From Ooceraea biroi (taxonomy: Eukaryota > Arthropoda > Insecta > Hymenoptera > Formicidae): a stretch of 64,000 bases of DNA. Below, piece by piece: positions 35,035-46,925 of this stretch. Numbering within the stretch: position 1 is the stretch's first letter; the number at the start of each line of letters is the position of its first letter. The notes beneath the pieces are model-generated. The model did not search any database. It saw only the letters and a program-made list of their open reading frames with translations, and had not been told where the DNA came from. Location: NCBI RefSeq assembly GCF_003672135.1, contig NC_039509.1, forward strand, positions 14,456,663 through 14,520,662, in the 5' to 3' direction. The position numbers were made by a program, and so were the translations under genes.

Positions 35035-35797
35035 CCTCAAGAGGAGAAGGTGCCAAGTCTCCAAGGAGAGACGCAGCCCGTTATATCTCGTCGTGACAGA
35101 ATGTCCAGCCGGCCATATTGCCAAGGGAGGTAGACACCCTTCAACAACCCGCTCCTTTTATCACAATCGCCACGTCCTCTCCGGCGCGGCGCAAAGAAGA
35201 CGTGCTGCGGGAAAGGGAAGAAGCAAGTAGGCACCGAAAACTAGAAGCTGACAAGGAGGTCGGAAAATTGAAGCGAGGTGGAATAGGGGCGACGGCGAGA
35301 GTTAGTTCGGCTCTCGTACAAGGTGCTTGGTATTCGGAGTCGGATTCGCCGAAATTTAATTTCTGGATTTGCTCTCGTCGGGACCGACCGACTCCGTGGG
35401 AGCGTCCAGATCTGCGAGCCGTCCGGATGTGAGCTTCGAAATGAAGCGGCCAGATTGCTGGATACTGCAAGCATAATGTATGCCGTTCCTCGACATCGAT
35501 GCCGGCAACATCAATGTGAATGGCATGACATTTTCGATTTGATTCATTTAGCGCGACTCTCAGCCAAAATATATTTTCAGGATTTTAAAGAGTACGCGAT
35601 CTCCTCATAAAATTCTCGCTGAAATATGGAGAGCTGTTTCTAATTCTGTCTCGCGTAATTCGCAATTGCGTGTTAATGCAGTACCGCGAGATGAAATTTA
35701 GTTCATATCTCGCGAAATGTGTTGTAATTACGTATCATGTATGTTGCATTTACGTGTCTATAAACAATGTACTTAAAAGTCACGCGAAAGTATTATA

Positions 35798-35938
35798 CAG
35801 GGTGTTTCCTAAGTAAGTAGACAAACTTAAGGAGGATATTCCTTGGCTTATTTTAAGAAGAAAAGGTCATATAAACATATGTCCTAAACTGCTTTGTTTT
35901 CCAAAAAAAAGTGCATCACTGTTTTCGTTCACTTTTCG
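35798..35938 (+). repeat. long TIR of the 35798 element
   Basis: Inverted partner of 36411-36550; the arms differ by a single base in an A-run. Confidence 0.93.
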
Positions 35939-36052
35939 TTTATTATAGAACAGTTTGTGTTATTGCAAATGAAACAAATGAAAAACAATAGTAACCAAAA
36001 AGAAAAATTATAACGAAAAAGAAAATAGTAACTAAAAAGAAAAATAATAACA

Positions 36053-36358
36053 TCACAGTAACTGCTGAAAATGTCCACCTGCAGCCATGATACACGCCTC
36101 AACTCTCCTTTCCATTGATTGACGTACACGCTCAAAAATACCTGGAGTGTTACGTATTCTTTCACATCCATCTATTATGCGATTTCTGAGATCTTCTTCA
36201 TTTTGAATAGGTGTAGCGTAAACTAAAGATTTAAGCTGTCCCCATAGAAAAAAATCTACTGGATTTAAGTCTGGGGATCTTGCAGGCTATAAATGGTTTG
36301 GTCTTTGAGTACCTCGACCGATCCATCGATTGGCAAACTTCCTGTTCAAAAATTGACC
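36053..36358 (-). pseudogene. C-terminal fragment of ITm transposase
   Basis: On the minus strand the fragment reads GQFLNRKF, then the family signature NRWIGRG, then PARSPDLNPVDFFLWGQLK (third catalytic Asp at 36254-36256), and ends GGHFQQLL before TGA at 36053-36055. A TAG at 36287-36289 interrupts just before PARSPDL, where relatives have Trp (a single G-to-A change). Everything N-terminal, including both DNA-binding helices and the first two catalytic positions, is deleted. The fragment cannot encode a working enzyme. The same order of motifs is seen in the transposases at 4923 and 15551. Confidence 0.9.
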
Positions 36359-36410
36359 ATCCCCACTCCATCCCCACCGCTGTTGACTCGTACTGCTAAA
36401 GCACGCTATC

Positions 36411-36550
36411 CGAAAAGTGAACGAAAACAGTGATGTACTTTTTTTGGAAAACAAAGCAGTTTAGGACATATGTTTATATGACCTTTTCTTCTTAAAATAA
36501 GCCAAGGAATATCCTCCTTAAGTTTGTCTACTTACTTAGGAAACACCCTG
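36411..36550 (-). repeat. other long TIR of the 35798 element
   Basis: Inverted partner of 35798-35938. Confidence 0.93.
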
Positions 36551-36554
36551 TATA

Positions 36555-39500
36555 TACTGATATGAACGGAAATAAGCATCACGTTAGAGCGCGGATAGTT
36601 GCCGCAATAACTAGACATCGATAATTGCTGCATTAGCGGCAATCGAGACTTAACTAAGTTTGCCAAATTTACCTCCTCGACTGCAAATAAACTTCGTAAT
36701 TGACGCCAAAACTCGGGCCTGGCTCGGGATACACGAGGCTGCGCAAACGTGCAGGACTAACGCCGATGTTAGCCGACAGAATAGATCATGGGAGAGAATT
36801 CTATTTAACCAGGATTGGAAGGGGGAGAAGATCGTGTGAGTCTCTCTCGACGCCCTAACGTCAGAATTGGATCGCGTACCGATTGACGCTAATTAGATGG
36901 ACGCTCAATCGACTATGACGCTCGTCGAATAGACGTCATGAGCGCATGTTACGAAATAATAAAGCAGGAACGCGTGTTCTCCGTCAGTAGCGACGTGGAC
37001 GATCGAGTGCACTCCGGTAAAGTGCATCAGGAGTAGCGAACATGCTATTGTCATATTACAATAGGGCGTAATCGCCCTCGAGGGATCTGTCGGTGATATA
37101 CCGCGATCGGCAAATCGGACGATCGTAATAGCGGTATCGATCTTCTTAACGTTACGAAGGCTATCATCGCCATTGTCGACGCTATTGTCGATCCTATCGC
37201 CGTTTCGTCATCAGACTCAAATTTTCTTGTGAGCTATAGTTAGCTCGAGATTCTTGAGATTTTTCGCTGGGTTATCGCCGACTTTACCCCTCGCTTATAA
37301 GCGTCGACGCGTGAAGATAATAAGCCAAGAATTGCACGCTCCGTCAATCCCCCGGCCCGCGTATTCGTCTCGATGCAATTGCACTCGAGCATTGTGCAAG
37401 GCGGCAGAGAGCGGCACTCCGTCATCGGCGGCCTGCTGCTGACGTTTAATAGCCACTGCGGCGGCTCGAGGTAAAAGGGGGTCGTTATGAGAGGAAGGCA
37501 TGTTTGAGAGAGAAAGAGAGGGACTGTGTATGCGTGAGACACTGTGCGAGAAAGGAAGGTAAGAAAGGCAAGAGGAAAAGGGTGAGGTTTGTGTAAGAGG
37601 CTATAGGAAATGGCGAGAAAGGAAAGAAGAGCAAAAATCTATTTGTTATTCTATGACATGCGAGCTCTGGAGAAATGTAATTATCAAGTGCATACACGCA
37701 GTGTACGACGAATAGCGAAATAAATTTCAGAATCAGAGGGTGAATACGGTCAAAGTTGTCAGAGAAAGAGATGCAATTTTAAATTCAAGTCAAATCCAAC
37801 CAAGCAAAAAAACACTATATCAAACATGTTCTATAACATGAGAGAACCGCTGGAATTAAATTTCCGCAAACTGCATTATGGAAGAATTTTGTAAAACTCG
37901 CGTGCATAATTATACGAAACGCACAATTATAGTTTGAAAAATTCGCGGTTCAGCACTGACAATCACATAGATGAAATTTCATCCGAGGATAGCAGCGCAG
38001 AATTAACGAATAAAGCGCGTGGGAAGGATTACGTGAAGGGATGGTGAGGTGCAATGGTGGACCAAATCAGAAAGAGAAACCATGAACAAGTCAAAGTGCG
38101 ACAGTGTGCACTCGTACGCGTACGAGGGACCGCAGGACTGGGACGAAAGCACTGCGTCGACATAGGGTTGCGTGGTGCGATACAGAAGACGGATAGAGAG
38201 GGCGGATACAGAGGCTGAACAGTATTGTGGAGTGCGGCCTGTCGAATTCCATTCTCGCCATTGCACCAGGAGAGGCGATCGAGTTCGCATCGTAACGCTC
38301 TCGTATGCGAGCCGCGTGACCGGATGTCACGCGCAGGATTCGCTTTCCTCGCGATTCCAGCTGTCAGACCGCGTCATCGTCCGAATGACATCGAGAAGGG
38401 GTGAGACGGATATGCGTCCACCTCGGCACGCAGGAGCGGTGGTTGAGTGCGTGTACGCGCTCAATTGTTTTAACATCGGATGCTCTCTCTTTTGAAAAGG
38501 AAGTGGAAGAGAGAGAGAGAGAATCAATTGTTCTCTGAACATTCACGACACGCACCCCGTTGTCTCCGACTAATTGATCCTGTCGACTGAAGTGACATCG
38601 TTGACGAATAAAGCATTTTTTTCCTCACTCGTCAGTTTAATCCGCGAACAGCTTACGCGGATTAATTTTGAATGTTTTCTTTATACATAGCATCGAAAGC
38701 GAAAGTAACGTTGAAGTTAGCGTTTCCATTTTCTACCATAATTAGTACAACTCTCGTATCGTAGTAATATCTTTATTCTGAAGCATGCGAGATGATGAAC
38801 TGCGGATTTCCAAATACAATTTATTAAAGTCGAGGAAAAACGGTTTCACGATGTCTCGTTAAATTCCTCAATAGGCTATTCAATATCCTCGCGTCACGTA
38901 TGTTACCTGTACGGTAAACAATTTTATTCGAATTGTTGGTACCAGCGGAACGTGCATTCGATTCCGATCTACGGCAGAATTTAATGAATATTTATTTGTC
39001 CAATATCGTTTAAGCAAATAAATTATTTAAACAGGGGAAAGAGCTCCGCATGCATATGGGGAGTACATACACAGTTGCATTTTCGAATATTATGCGTTGA
39101 TATTATCGAATTGTGATTCACGGTTCACCTTGTCCCACGTAAAATATTTAATAACTCACTTATTATTTGCATTAATAAGCATTTCAAGTACACGCGTCCG
39201 ACTGGTGTTTTGGCAATATTTACAGAGATTATATTGATAAATACTTAATTTGTTAAATATATAGACATATATAATTTATATCGACGTGATCGCGCTATAG
39301 GATTACCACGACTTCCGAAGTATCCGCGATTGCAGCTGTCATCCTCGCGAATGCATTTAATAAATATCTTTATTCACGCGTGAGTGTGTCATTACAATGC
39401 TTCGATCCATCGATACTACAACTTCGTGTATTATTTAATTAACATTTCGATATTAACACGGTCGCGATATCCATGTCGCATCCCGCCTGTCGGATGTGAA

Positions 39501-42374
39501 TTAATCAAGGGGCCTGCCGAAGCACTCGGTGCACCTGAACTGTATTCACGATCATAAGTGTCATCAGTAAACGTCGCGACCACCGCATTAGCCCCATCAG
39601 CACCATCGATCGTTGTCAAAAGCTGAAAAAGTACCGGGGAGAAAACAAGCGATCGGATGAACACCGGCCGGCGGTGTCGCGGCTCTCGGAGATAATCGAG
39701 TGTGTCCATCAAGGGCGTGTTTTCCACTGTCGGCGACACACGCGTCGCCGTGATATCTCGCAATTAACCCGGCTGACATCCAGGAGGGCCCTCACTCGAT
39801 ATATCGCTGGCGATTGACATCTGTCCCGACACTTCGTTCGCAGGTAGCCACTCAGCAAACGGGCTCTTCGAGGGCTTTTGCGCGATCGGCGCCATGTTAA
39901 TAACCAGACTGCAGGGATCGTGCTTCATACGCGTGAAAGCACGAGAGAGACGAACAGAGAGTGCGTTCTCTCAGTGTGCAGGCTCTCGGAACAAGAGATT
40001 TTGTCGATACGGGGGAAAAAAGCGTTATTGACAATGCGAGCGTGCCGACCTGTCGCATCAAATTAACGTTTCCCGTGTACCCTCCGGCGCAGGATAGAAC
40101 TAGATTTCATTTTTTTTTCTCTCCCATCTGCGCCGGATCGGCTGACAGAGAAGCTGGGTGCTGATAGAAATGCCAATTAATCCGTAATAGCGTGCTCGGC
40201 ACCCCAGCGGCATCGCGATGGAAGTCGCTTTTGTAAAATAACTATGGTCCCATCTCTTACGCGACACCGATTTACGAATAGTAGATTTTAATCAAAAAAA
40301 TACAAAGGGAGGCTTTTCCAGCGTTTGATATTAATACTTGCAAAAACGGTAGTTTTGTACCAAATATACGAGTCCAACTTGAAAAGATTAAATAAATTAC
40401 AATAAATTAAGAAAGAACATCAAGATCAATATAGATATTTATTGTATATTAAGCATCAAGTTGATCGGAAAGTTATGTAAAAATTTATAGAACAAACGTG
40501 ATTACGTAAATTTTACAATTATACAATAAAGACACACAAAATATAAGCCCAAAATAAAGAAATAATAGATTAATTATTTATATATTCTACAAACAATTTT
40601 GCTGTAACGGTTTCAATTATTTTTCGAGCAGTATTTCGTAGTGCAATAGCATAAACGTCACTCCGGTGAAATACGAAATACAGGGTCGGCTGCACTTTCA
40701 CGAGAAAATTGCTCTTAGTGAAGGACTAGCGTGTCCGACAGTAAAATGACTGGACTACTTAAAATACTCACCGGCGTTTATTGCCGCTGTCTGGCGAAGC
40801 GATTTGTTACTTCCTCCACTTGTAATTATTGCACTTCTGCGCTCCCCGAAAACCGAGTAACGAGGTAATGCTGCAGTTTGTCGGTATTCCTGCACGCTTC
40901 CAAAAAATCTGAACGCTTAGAGATGCTGAAATATGTGTACATATAATCCAATTACCCAATCCAATTACGTTCTCTCTCGTTTCTGACTAATTAAGTACAG
41001 TGATAGTACAGTGACGGAGCAGAATCAATAAAGCTGTGCGATTATTAAAATATGCTTGCGACGCGATGGTAAGAATTTTTAATTAGATCTTGAGTTTAAA
41101 TTTGTTATAAACTATATGCAATAAAGTTTTCGGTCTTATCTATAAAGTTTCATAATTAGCGGTTTAAATAAGTTTTATAACGCATCAAATAACGTTTGTT
41201 TTAATTTTATCCGAACAATATTTTTCTACAATTTGGAAAAGCGATTTATACTGATTTTATTTTCATAATACAGATACACACGTATTATATATAATAATAC
41301 TAATAAATATAAATTAAGGTGTTTGACTGACAATAATTCTTTCTGTTTTTTATATGATGTGTTTATTTTCTATCTATTTGATCTGAAGAAGACAAGACCA
41401 TTTATATATCACTGAAAGAATATTAATTAATGTCAAAATACATTTGTGAAATTTAATAATTTTACCAATATTCTCGAAATATGATTTACTCCACTCGCTC
41501 GTAGTAAACGACGAAATAAACGAAACAAATGAATCTTTCATTCTTCCAGAACAAATTTCTGAAAGAAAAAAAGATTTTAAGTTTGCAATTTTTAAGGATT
41601 ATAAATCATCGAGGAATGAAGAAATCTCATAGCGAGAGAATAGCTCGAACGTGCGGCAATAATTGTCGGCGATTTCCAGCGTCGCATGCAATTTCGCATC
41701 GATGATACAATTCCGCCTCTCGTCGCATTGACGATTGGCACTTACACGCTACGGATGTGACTGAAAAGGGATTGGAAGGTGACAAGTAGTAGGTACTATT
41801 CGTGCAGCGTGTCTAACAATAGGTTTTTGTCCCCGTTTCTCAATACGTCTCTATCTCGCATGTCTTCAATGCTTGACGGATGGTCGACCATTTTACAGCA
41901 CGCTCTCTTTTCCCCTCTTTTTCTGCTGCGCGCTTTCTTCCGCACGTGTGCCTTTTTTCCGCGGAGCTTCCATCTTTTTCAATTTTTATCTCACTCTCGG
42001 ACCCTCCCCTTTTCTCCCTTGTTCACCCACCTTTACTCTCACGAATGTCGGAACCCTCTATATTTTTCGCGAACTACTTTCCTTCTACTTTATTAATATC
42101 GTCCTCCCCATGTACTTTCGCGTGCAACGCGGGCAAGGGGCAGATTGAGCTGTACAAACGAGTAATGACGGTGAAAATGAAAAAAAGTTTCCTTGTTTAG
42201 GGATATAAAGGCGCTCGTTCCTTTATGTTCTGTTTCTCAACGTAAGACTACGCGGAATACAGCGTTCTAGTCGTTACATTGCTTAAAGAGATGCGTATAT
42301 CTCAAGCTTTTCTTACACGTTTTTATTAAACATTATTATTAAATATTATTAATTTAAAATACGAGCCCCCAAGA
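36555..42374. other. non-coding region, A+T-rich in its second half
   Basis: No recognisable gene. 36560-39000 and 39430-40170 have mixed to CG-rich composition with motif-free overlapping frames; 40220-41640 is strongly A+T-rich. A pyrimidine-rich stretch at 41890-42080 gives three overlapping Phe/Ser/Leu-rich frames that are compositional. A short GA run lies at 38508-38522. Confidence 0.55.
38508..38522. repeat. short (GA)n run
   Basis: About 15 bp of GA, preceded 30 bp earlier by CTCTCTCTTTT that can pair with it. Confidence 0.7.
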
Positions 42375-42695
42375 TGTTACGTCCGGGCGGCGGATTCCGC
42401 TCGACGCACCACTCGCACTCGCTCACACACTCGCAGAGACACTCGCGCACCAGAAGAAACGACACTTTTACGAAAGAACGATAGCTTTATTATAATGAGG
42501 AGCGGGATACAGCACACGTCCACCGTTCACAGGATCACGCCCAAATCTGTCTCTTCGCTGTTGTTTATTATTCCCCCTGGCGACCCGTCGCCAGGAGGAT
42601 CGCGTCTTCCTCGCCGACGGCCGATCCGACGACGCTCAGCTGATCGGCAGCTGACCGGCTCTTCGTTATGCCGGGTGGCCAACCCGGACATAACG
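42375..42695 (-). mobile_element. probable solo LTR of a retrotransposon
   Basis: A G+C-rich island of about 320 bp with sharp edges against A+T-rich DNA. On the minus strand it starts GTTATGTCCGGG and ends CCCGGACGTAACA, giving the short inverted ends and final CA of an LTR. It contains polyadenylation-like AATAAA words about midway (minus strand AATAATAAAC and ATAATAAAGC) and a U5-like tract of GAG/GTG repeats. The opening TG appears changed to CG, and I see no clear target duplication. No polymerase or capsid gene lies on either side, so if it is an LTR it is a solo one. A non-autonomous DNA element with short inverted ends is the alternative. Confidence 0.55.
42665..42694. repeat. terminal hairpin of the LTR-like island
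   Basis: GTTATGCCGGGT and ACCCGGACATAAC form a 12-bp stem with one bulged base around a 5-nt loop. The other tip of the island (GTTACGTCCGGG) repeats the same word. Confidence 0.65.
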
Positions 42696-45600
42696 ATATG
42701 ATTCGTCATAACGAGTTACGCATTCGCTCATTCGTTAATTTATTTCAACATTAACTCATTAGCAATTATGACAAAACAAGATAAAGTTTTCAATATTCTA
42801 TTCAATTAAAGGTATCACGTTTTTATCATAATTTTATAAAATATGCAACGTGATTTATTACTTATAAGTAAATGCACTGTAAAAAAATTGAATAAACAGG
42901 TCATGCGTTTCACCATGCCGTTCTGACATTAATGAAACATAATTCAATCCAGATATAATCAGTGCGGAATTGACTGACATATAACCCAGTTTCAAGGGGC
43001 ATTAAAGTATTATAGCTACTGAAACATGCGGCAGTGCTGAAAATTTTAACAAGATCGCACGGGTCACCTACTTGCAAATAATAGAGAATCGCGAGAAGGA
43101 AGAGGACGGCGAGATCCAGCGAGCGCGTCTGGCAAATTGCTTAGGTAAATTTCCAATTTTCCGCCATTGGCAACGGTGACGGCCAATCTCCGCGAACCGG
43201 CCAAAGCACACACTTCGATGTAATCGAATCGAGATTTCATAAAGTCCTTCTCGAGCGCGGCGGTTAATTGCCAATTGATCTGAGGGCGTCCCAATTTTCA
43301 TGATGTTGTTGATCGCTCGTTATTGGCCCGTTAGGCTTTCCAGAAACTATGCTCTAACCTAGCAAGAGCTAATCGAATGACGTATCTAACGGCTTGTAGC
43401 AACTTTAGAAGTTTCCTAATCATGAAATGGTCCGATTACGACAGACCGTACATTAAAGATACGAGTTTTAATTGATGACATAATGTGATAATGCCAGGAA
43501 CAATCAAAGACTGTTGACAATGGTTCCAATTTTTCATGCTGAAATTGTATTCTGAATTGTACATCCGCAAATCTATTAGATTATTAGAATATTGTTTTAT
43601 TTATATATTTACATCACTAAGGAATTTGATAATATATAGGATTCTAAATTATCTTCTTTAAATTATGTTTTATTGTATAAATTATTAATTTACACAAAAC
43701 ATTTATAAATTTATAAATTGAATCTAAAAGACACTTTAACACAAAAATAATTATATCCGCAAGTATTAAGAAAACTTATGCATTAAAATTGTGAACTTGA
43801 AATATAAGAGTAAATTATCTGATTTACTAAAATTGTTTTATTAAACTGTTTGCTTAATTATTACGACGATAAATTTAATATCTGTTATATACGTTATTTC
43901 TATTTAATGCAGCGATATATTTATGTGCATTGCAATTTTTCTGTACGCTTGCGATTTTCCTAACCGTATCGTACAAATGCGTGGAGAGTAGCAACCATCC
44001 ATTTGTATAAAATGGTGCAACGGATAAATCTTTTTCACGCGAAGAAATTTCATTTTTGCTGCCGTTGCTCACGAAGCAGCCTCTGGGATTCACGATCCTG
44101 ATCACATCGGATATATGCGATATCTTTCAATGAGAAAAAAGATTTACGCGTCGATACATACACACGTGTGCATTAGCATTAATACCAACCTTCCTAACAC
44201 GCAACGCAGTGTAAAACCAATAAATTGTGAACTAACTAAAGCATAAAATAAGTGAATTAAGTTGAATTAATTCATTAATTAAAAAAATCAAAGTTTGACA
44301 ATGTAATTAAATACATCTTAGTACTAAACAAAGTAATTTGATAGATATGCGTGATATGTCATGATCGAACTCACACAGTTTCGATTATAAATGGTTAATC
44401 AATTGTTTGATTTATATGATTTATTTAGTAATTCTATCTTTCAGTAAGATAATTCAATTCTAATTCGATATTTTAAAAGATGATGCACTCTTATGAAATG
44501 GATGACAAGATAAATGATTCTTTACGTGTTTCACATGACATTTTCAATCAATTGAATTTATCGTTTTTGAGATGAAGGATGTTTATATAATAGAATTTTC
44601 ATTAAGGAATATAATACATTCTTCGAGGAATACACTCAGACAGATGACAAAATTATGCGAAACGGAAAAATCGCAATCTATTTCATGGAGTATTGAAATA
44701 TGCTGTTCTTCACCGCGAGCTTCTCCATAAAACAATAGACGTTTGCATTTGCAACGGGAATATTCGTGTCACTTTGCGTCCGTGTAAAAATGTTAGAATC
44801 TCTTTGCTGCAGGAGAATACTGAACTGTATCTACTGCGGCGCGTTTTTACGTGACATCTTTCCAATGGTAATGTATCGCAAGATACGTGTGAATCGTATT
44901 GAGGTTCCAAAGGACGTTTCGTTCGTTATGCAGGGAATAACGAGAGCGATCCGATCGACGAAGCCATTTTTCTCACGAATGCGCCTAATTGATTGGAAGC
45001 TTCCATGCTATCGTTCGCTCTGTGATTTATGACTCTCGTTGACCCCGTTGAGAAAACCAGGAAACGAATTGCTCGAGGCTGACATTACATTGCGAACGTC
45101 GCGAAAATGTTTAGAATATCTTGCTATGCACAGTAATTAATATATCGAATCTATGATATTTGTCCCATAGATTTCTTTGAGAAATTTTATTTCGATTCGT
45201 TGTTTCATCAGTGATGAAGTAGTCTCACGTTGCAGGATGCAGCAAATGGAAAACGTGAAAGATCTTTGAACTTGAAATAGCTGAAAAAAAGAAAAAAAAT
45301 GCTTTATTCAACCATTAACAAATATCATTTATTGCCGATGCTATAGAGTTACTAGGATAACATCGGAAATCTGTTTAATATTAAAACTTTGGCTATGAAC
45401 GTAATTAAATTAGACTCACAAAAATGGTAACTAGAATTTTTTCCAAATTAAAGATATTTATGATTTTCATATTATAAAGGATAATAATAAGTAAAATTAA
45501 AAATACAAATATACGTTTATCTTAGGATACACCTCGCTGGTAAAGTAAAAGTATTGTACGCGGTGTGATGGACGCTCATGTCCATTGCGATCTCGTTCGA

Positions 45601-46348
45601 CGGTTATCATGTTCTTTCCTATCTGGCTTTACCACGTTTAATAACTGCCGCGCCGCCCCACGCTTCCGTTCGTCGCGCGAGAAGCGATTCGTCGTCATTT
45701 TCCAAAGTACACAAAAGACCATCGGTGCACAGTCAAATCCGTGTTGCACCGTTAGCCGGTTTCACATCCAGGGAGTGCCATCAAAAATCCGCTCTGCGCC
45801 CCTTAACATCAACGCGCGCGTAAAACCCGCATCCGGTCGTCGCACATCCCGGCATTTTCCGGGGCGGATCTAAACCGCCGGTTATGAATACCTGATTTTA
45901 GTGGCTCGAACGTAACGCTATTATACCGTCGCAGATATACGGTTTAATTAGAAGAGCCGCAATAACTGTTCTCTTCGCGTGCTCGAAACGTCGATTCGTG
46001 CCATTCAAATCGTGCATATCAATATTACATGGCAAGATGCACGCGACGTTTTTTCTGCGTTATCTCTTTGAATATTGCGACCTGGATATTGCGATACGAC
46101 ATATGCATCATTAAATTTACAGAAATATCCAATATATGTTCCGAACGAAAACGCGCCGTAAACATATAATTGGCAAAAATATCAATCTTTTCACAATACT
46201 TTCTTCGCGTGTATATTTATTGTTATTGTGCTGAAATTTTCTAAAAGAGAAAGAGAGTTAAGATAACAATTTGATATCAAATGCAAGTGATTTAACAATC
46301 TTTAATAATAATGACTCCAAATGATATCTTGCTAGTCAATCAGTGCAA
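42696..46348. other. A+T-rich non-coding region
   Basis: No gene recognised. 43500-44700 is strongly A+T-rich; 45540-45900 is a CG-rich island with short overlapping frames but no motifs. Confidence 0.6.
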
Positions 46349-46352
46349 TATA

Positions 46353-46508
46353 CAGGGTGTCCCGAATTTAAATGTCCAAACTTCGGGAGCGTGTAGGGGA
46401 TGATAAATGAAAAATAAAAAGTCCTTTAGAGATATGCTCGTTTTTACTTCGTTTTGGAAAAATCGCAAAAAAGAAAACGTAGATTTCATGCAGCAATGAC
46501 TCGTCGTT
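46353..46508 (+). repeat. left 156-bp TIR of the MITE
   Basis: Inverted partner of 46766-46921, nearly identical. Confidence 0.94.
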
Positions 46509-46641
46509 CCGGAATTCTTCTGTTTGAAAATCGGCGCCGCGCATACTCTCGCACTTCCTTTGTTTGTTTACATTTCTGCTTCTCTCCTATAAATTCGTCA
46601 GTTACTCATCAGAAGCCATCGAGTGAATTACTCCTGTCACA

Positions 46642-46767
46642 ATGCCGCGTACATATTCTAACGTTGAATATGCTGATATGGTTTTCGTGTATGGTTTCTG
46701 TGACGGTAATGCTAGGGAGGCGGTGCGAGAGTATGCGCGCCGATTTCCAAACAGAAGAGTGCCGTAA
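46642..46767 (+). pseudogene. N-terminal 41-residue remnant of ITm transposase
   Basis: ATG 46642 opens [18 protein letters not shown] and continues [16 protein letters not shown] to FPNRRVP, then TAA at 46765-46767. This is the first DNA-binding segment of the DUF4817-type N-terminus. It aligns closely with residues 1-43 of the frame at 4923, showing that the elements are cousins, but the TIRs differ after the first 12 bases so they are separate families. The stop arises where the deletion joins the right TIR. Everything catalytic is gone. The fragment is too short to be a stable DNA-binding domain with certainty. Confidence 0.85.
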
Positions 46768-46921
46768 CGACGAGTCATTGCTGCATGAAATCTACGTTTT
46801 CTTTTTTGCGATTTTTCCAAAACGAAGTAAAAACGAGCATATCTCTAAAGGACTTTTTATTTTTCATTTATCATCCCCTACACGCTCCCGAAGTTTGGAC
46901 ATTTAAATTCGGGACACCCTG
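46766..46921 (-). repeat. right 156-bp TIR of the MITE
   Basis: Inverted partner of 46353-46508. Confidence 0.94.
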
Positions 46922-46925
46922 TATA

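Larger units (their letters stand above)
32801..35793. other. non-coding stretch with pyrimidine and GA repeats
   Basis: No gene recognised. A CT repeat at 33611 and a GA/GACA repeat at 34989 are the clear features. Frames near 35040-35610 overlap on both strands without motifs. Confidence 0.55.
35794..36554 (-). mobile_element. deleted long-TIR ITm transposon (753 bp)
   Basis: The element proper runs 35798-36550 with ends CAGGGTGTTTCC, TIRs of 141 bp (35798-35938) and 140 bp (36411-36550), and TATA readable on both sides. The interior keeps only the C-terminal part of a transposase, on the minus strand. The inner edges of the TIRs meet A+T-rich filler on one side and a short G+C-rich piece on the other. 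Confidence 0.93.
46349..46925 (+). mobile_element. 569-bp MITE of the CAGGGTG clade
   Basis: The element proper runs 46353-46921. TIRs are exactly 156 bp each (46353-46508 and 46766-46921), ends CAGGGTGTCCCGAA, with TATA readable on both sides. The interior keeps a short transposase start (46642-46767). The two outward-facing frames at 46454 (plus) and 46820 (minus) share their first 18 residues only because they lie in the TIRs. Confidence 0.94.

Noticed and set aside
37377..37387. AATTGCACTCG resembles the start of the insect miR-92 family.
   Set aside because: The rest of the mature sequence does not match, and no fold-back precursor pairs with it.
40681..40700. CAGGGTCGGC at a position resembling a transposon end.
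   Set aside because: It lacks the CAGGGTG tip, and no inverted partner is found nearby.
41779..42200. Three overlapping Phe- and Ser-rich frames that could suggest a membrane protein.
   Set aside because: They come from one pyrimidine-rich tract read in three frames.
46454..46906. A 150-residue frame, and a minus-strand one sharing its first 18 residues.
   Set aside because: They lie across the MITE TIRs and read the transposase remnant out of frame.
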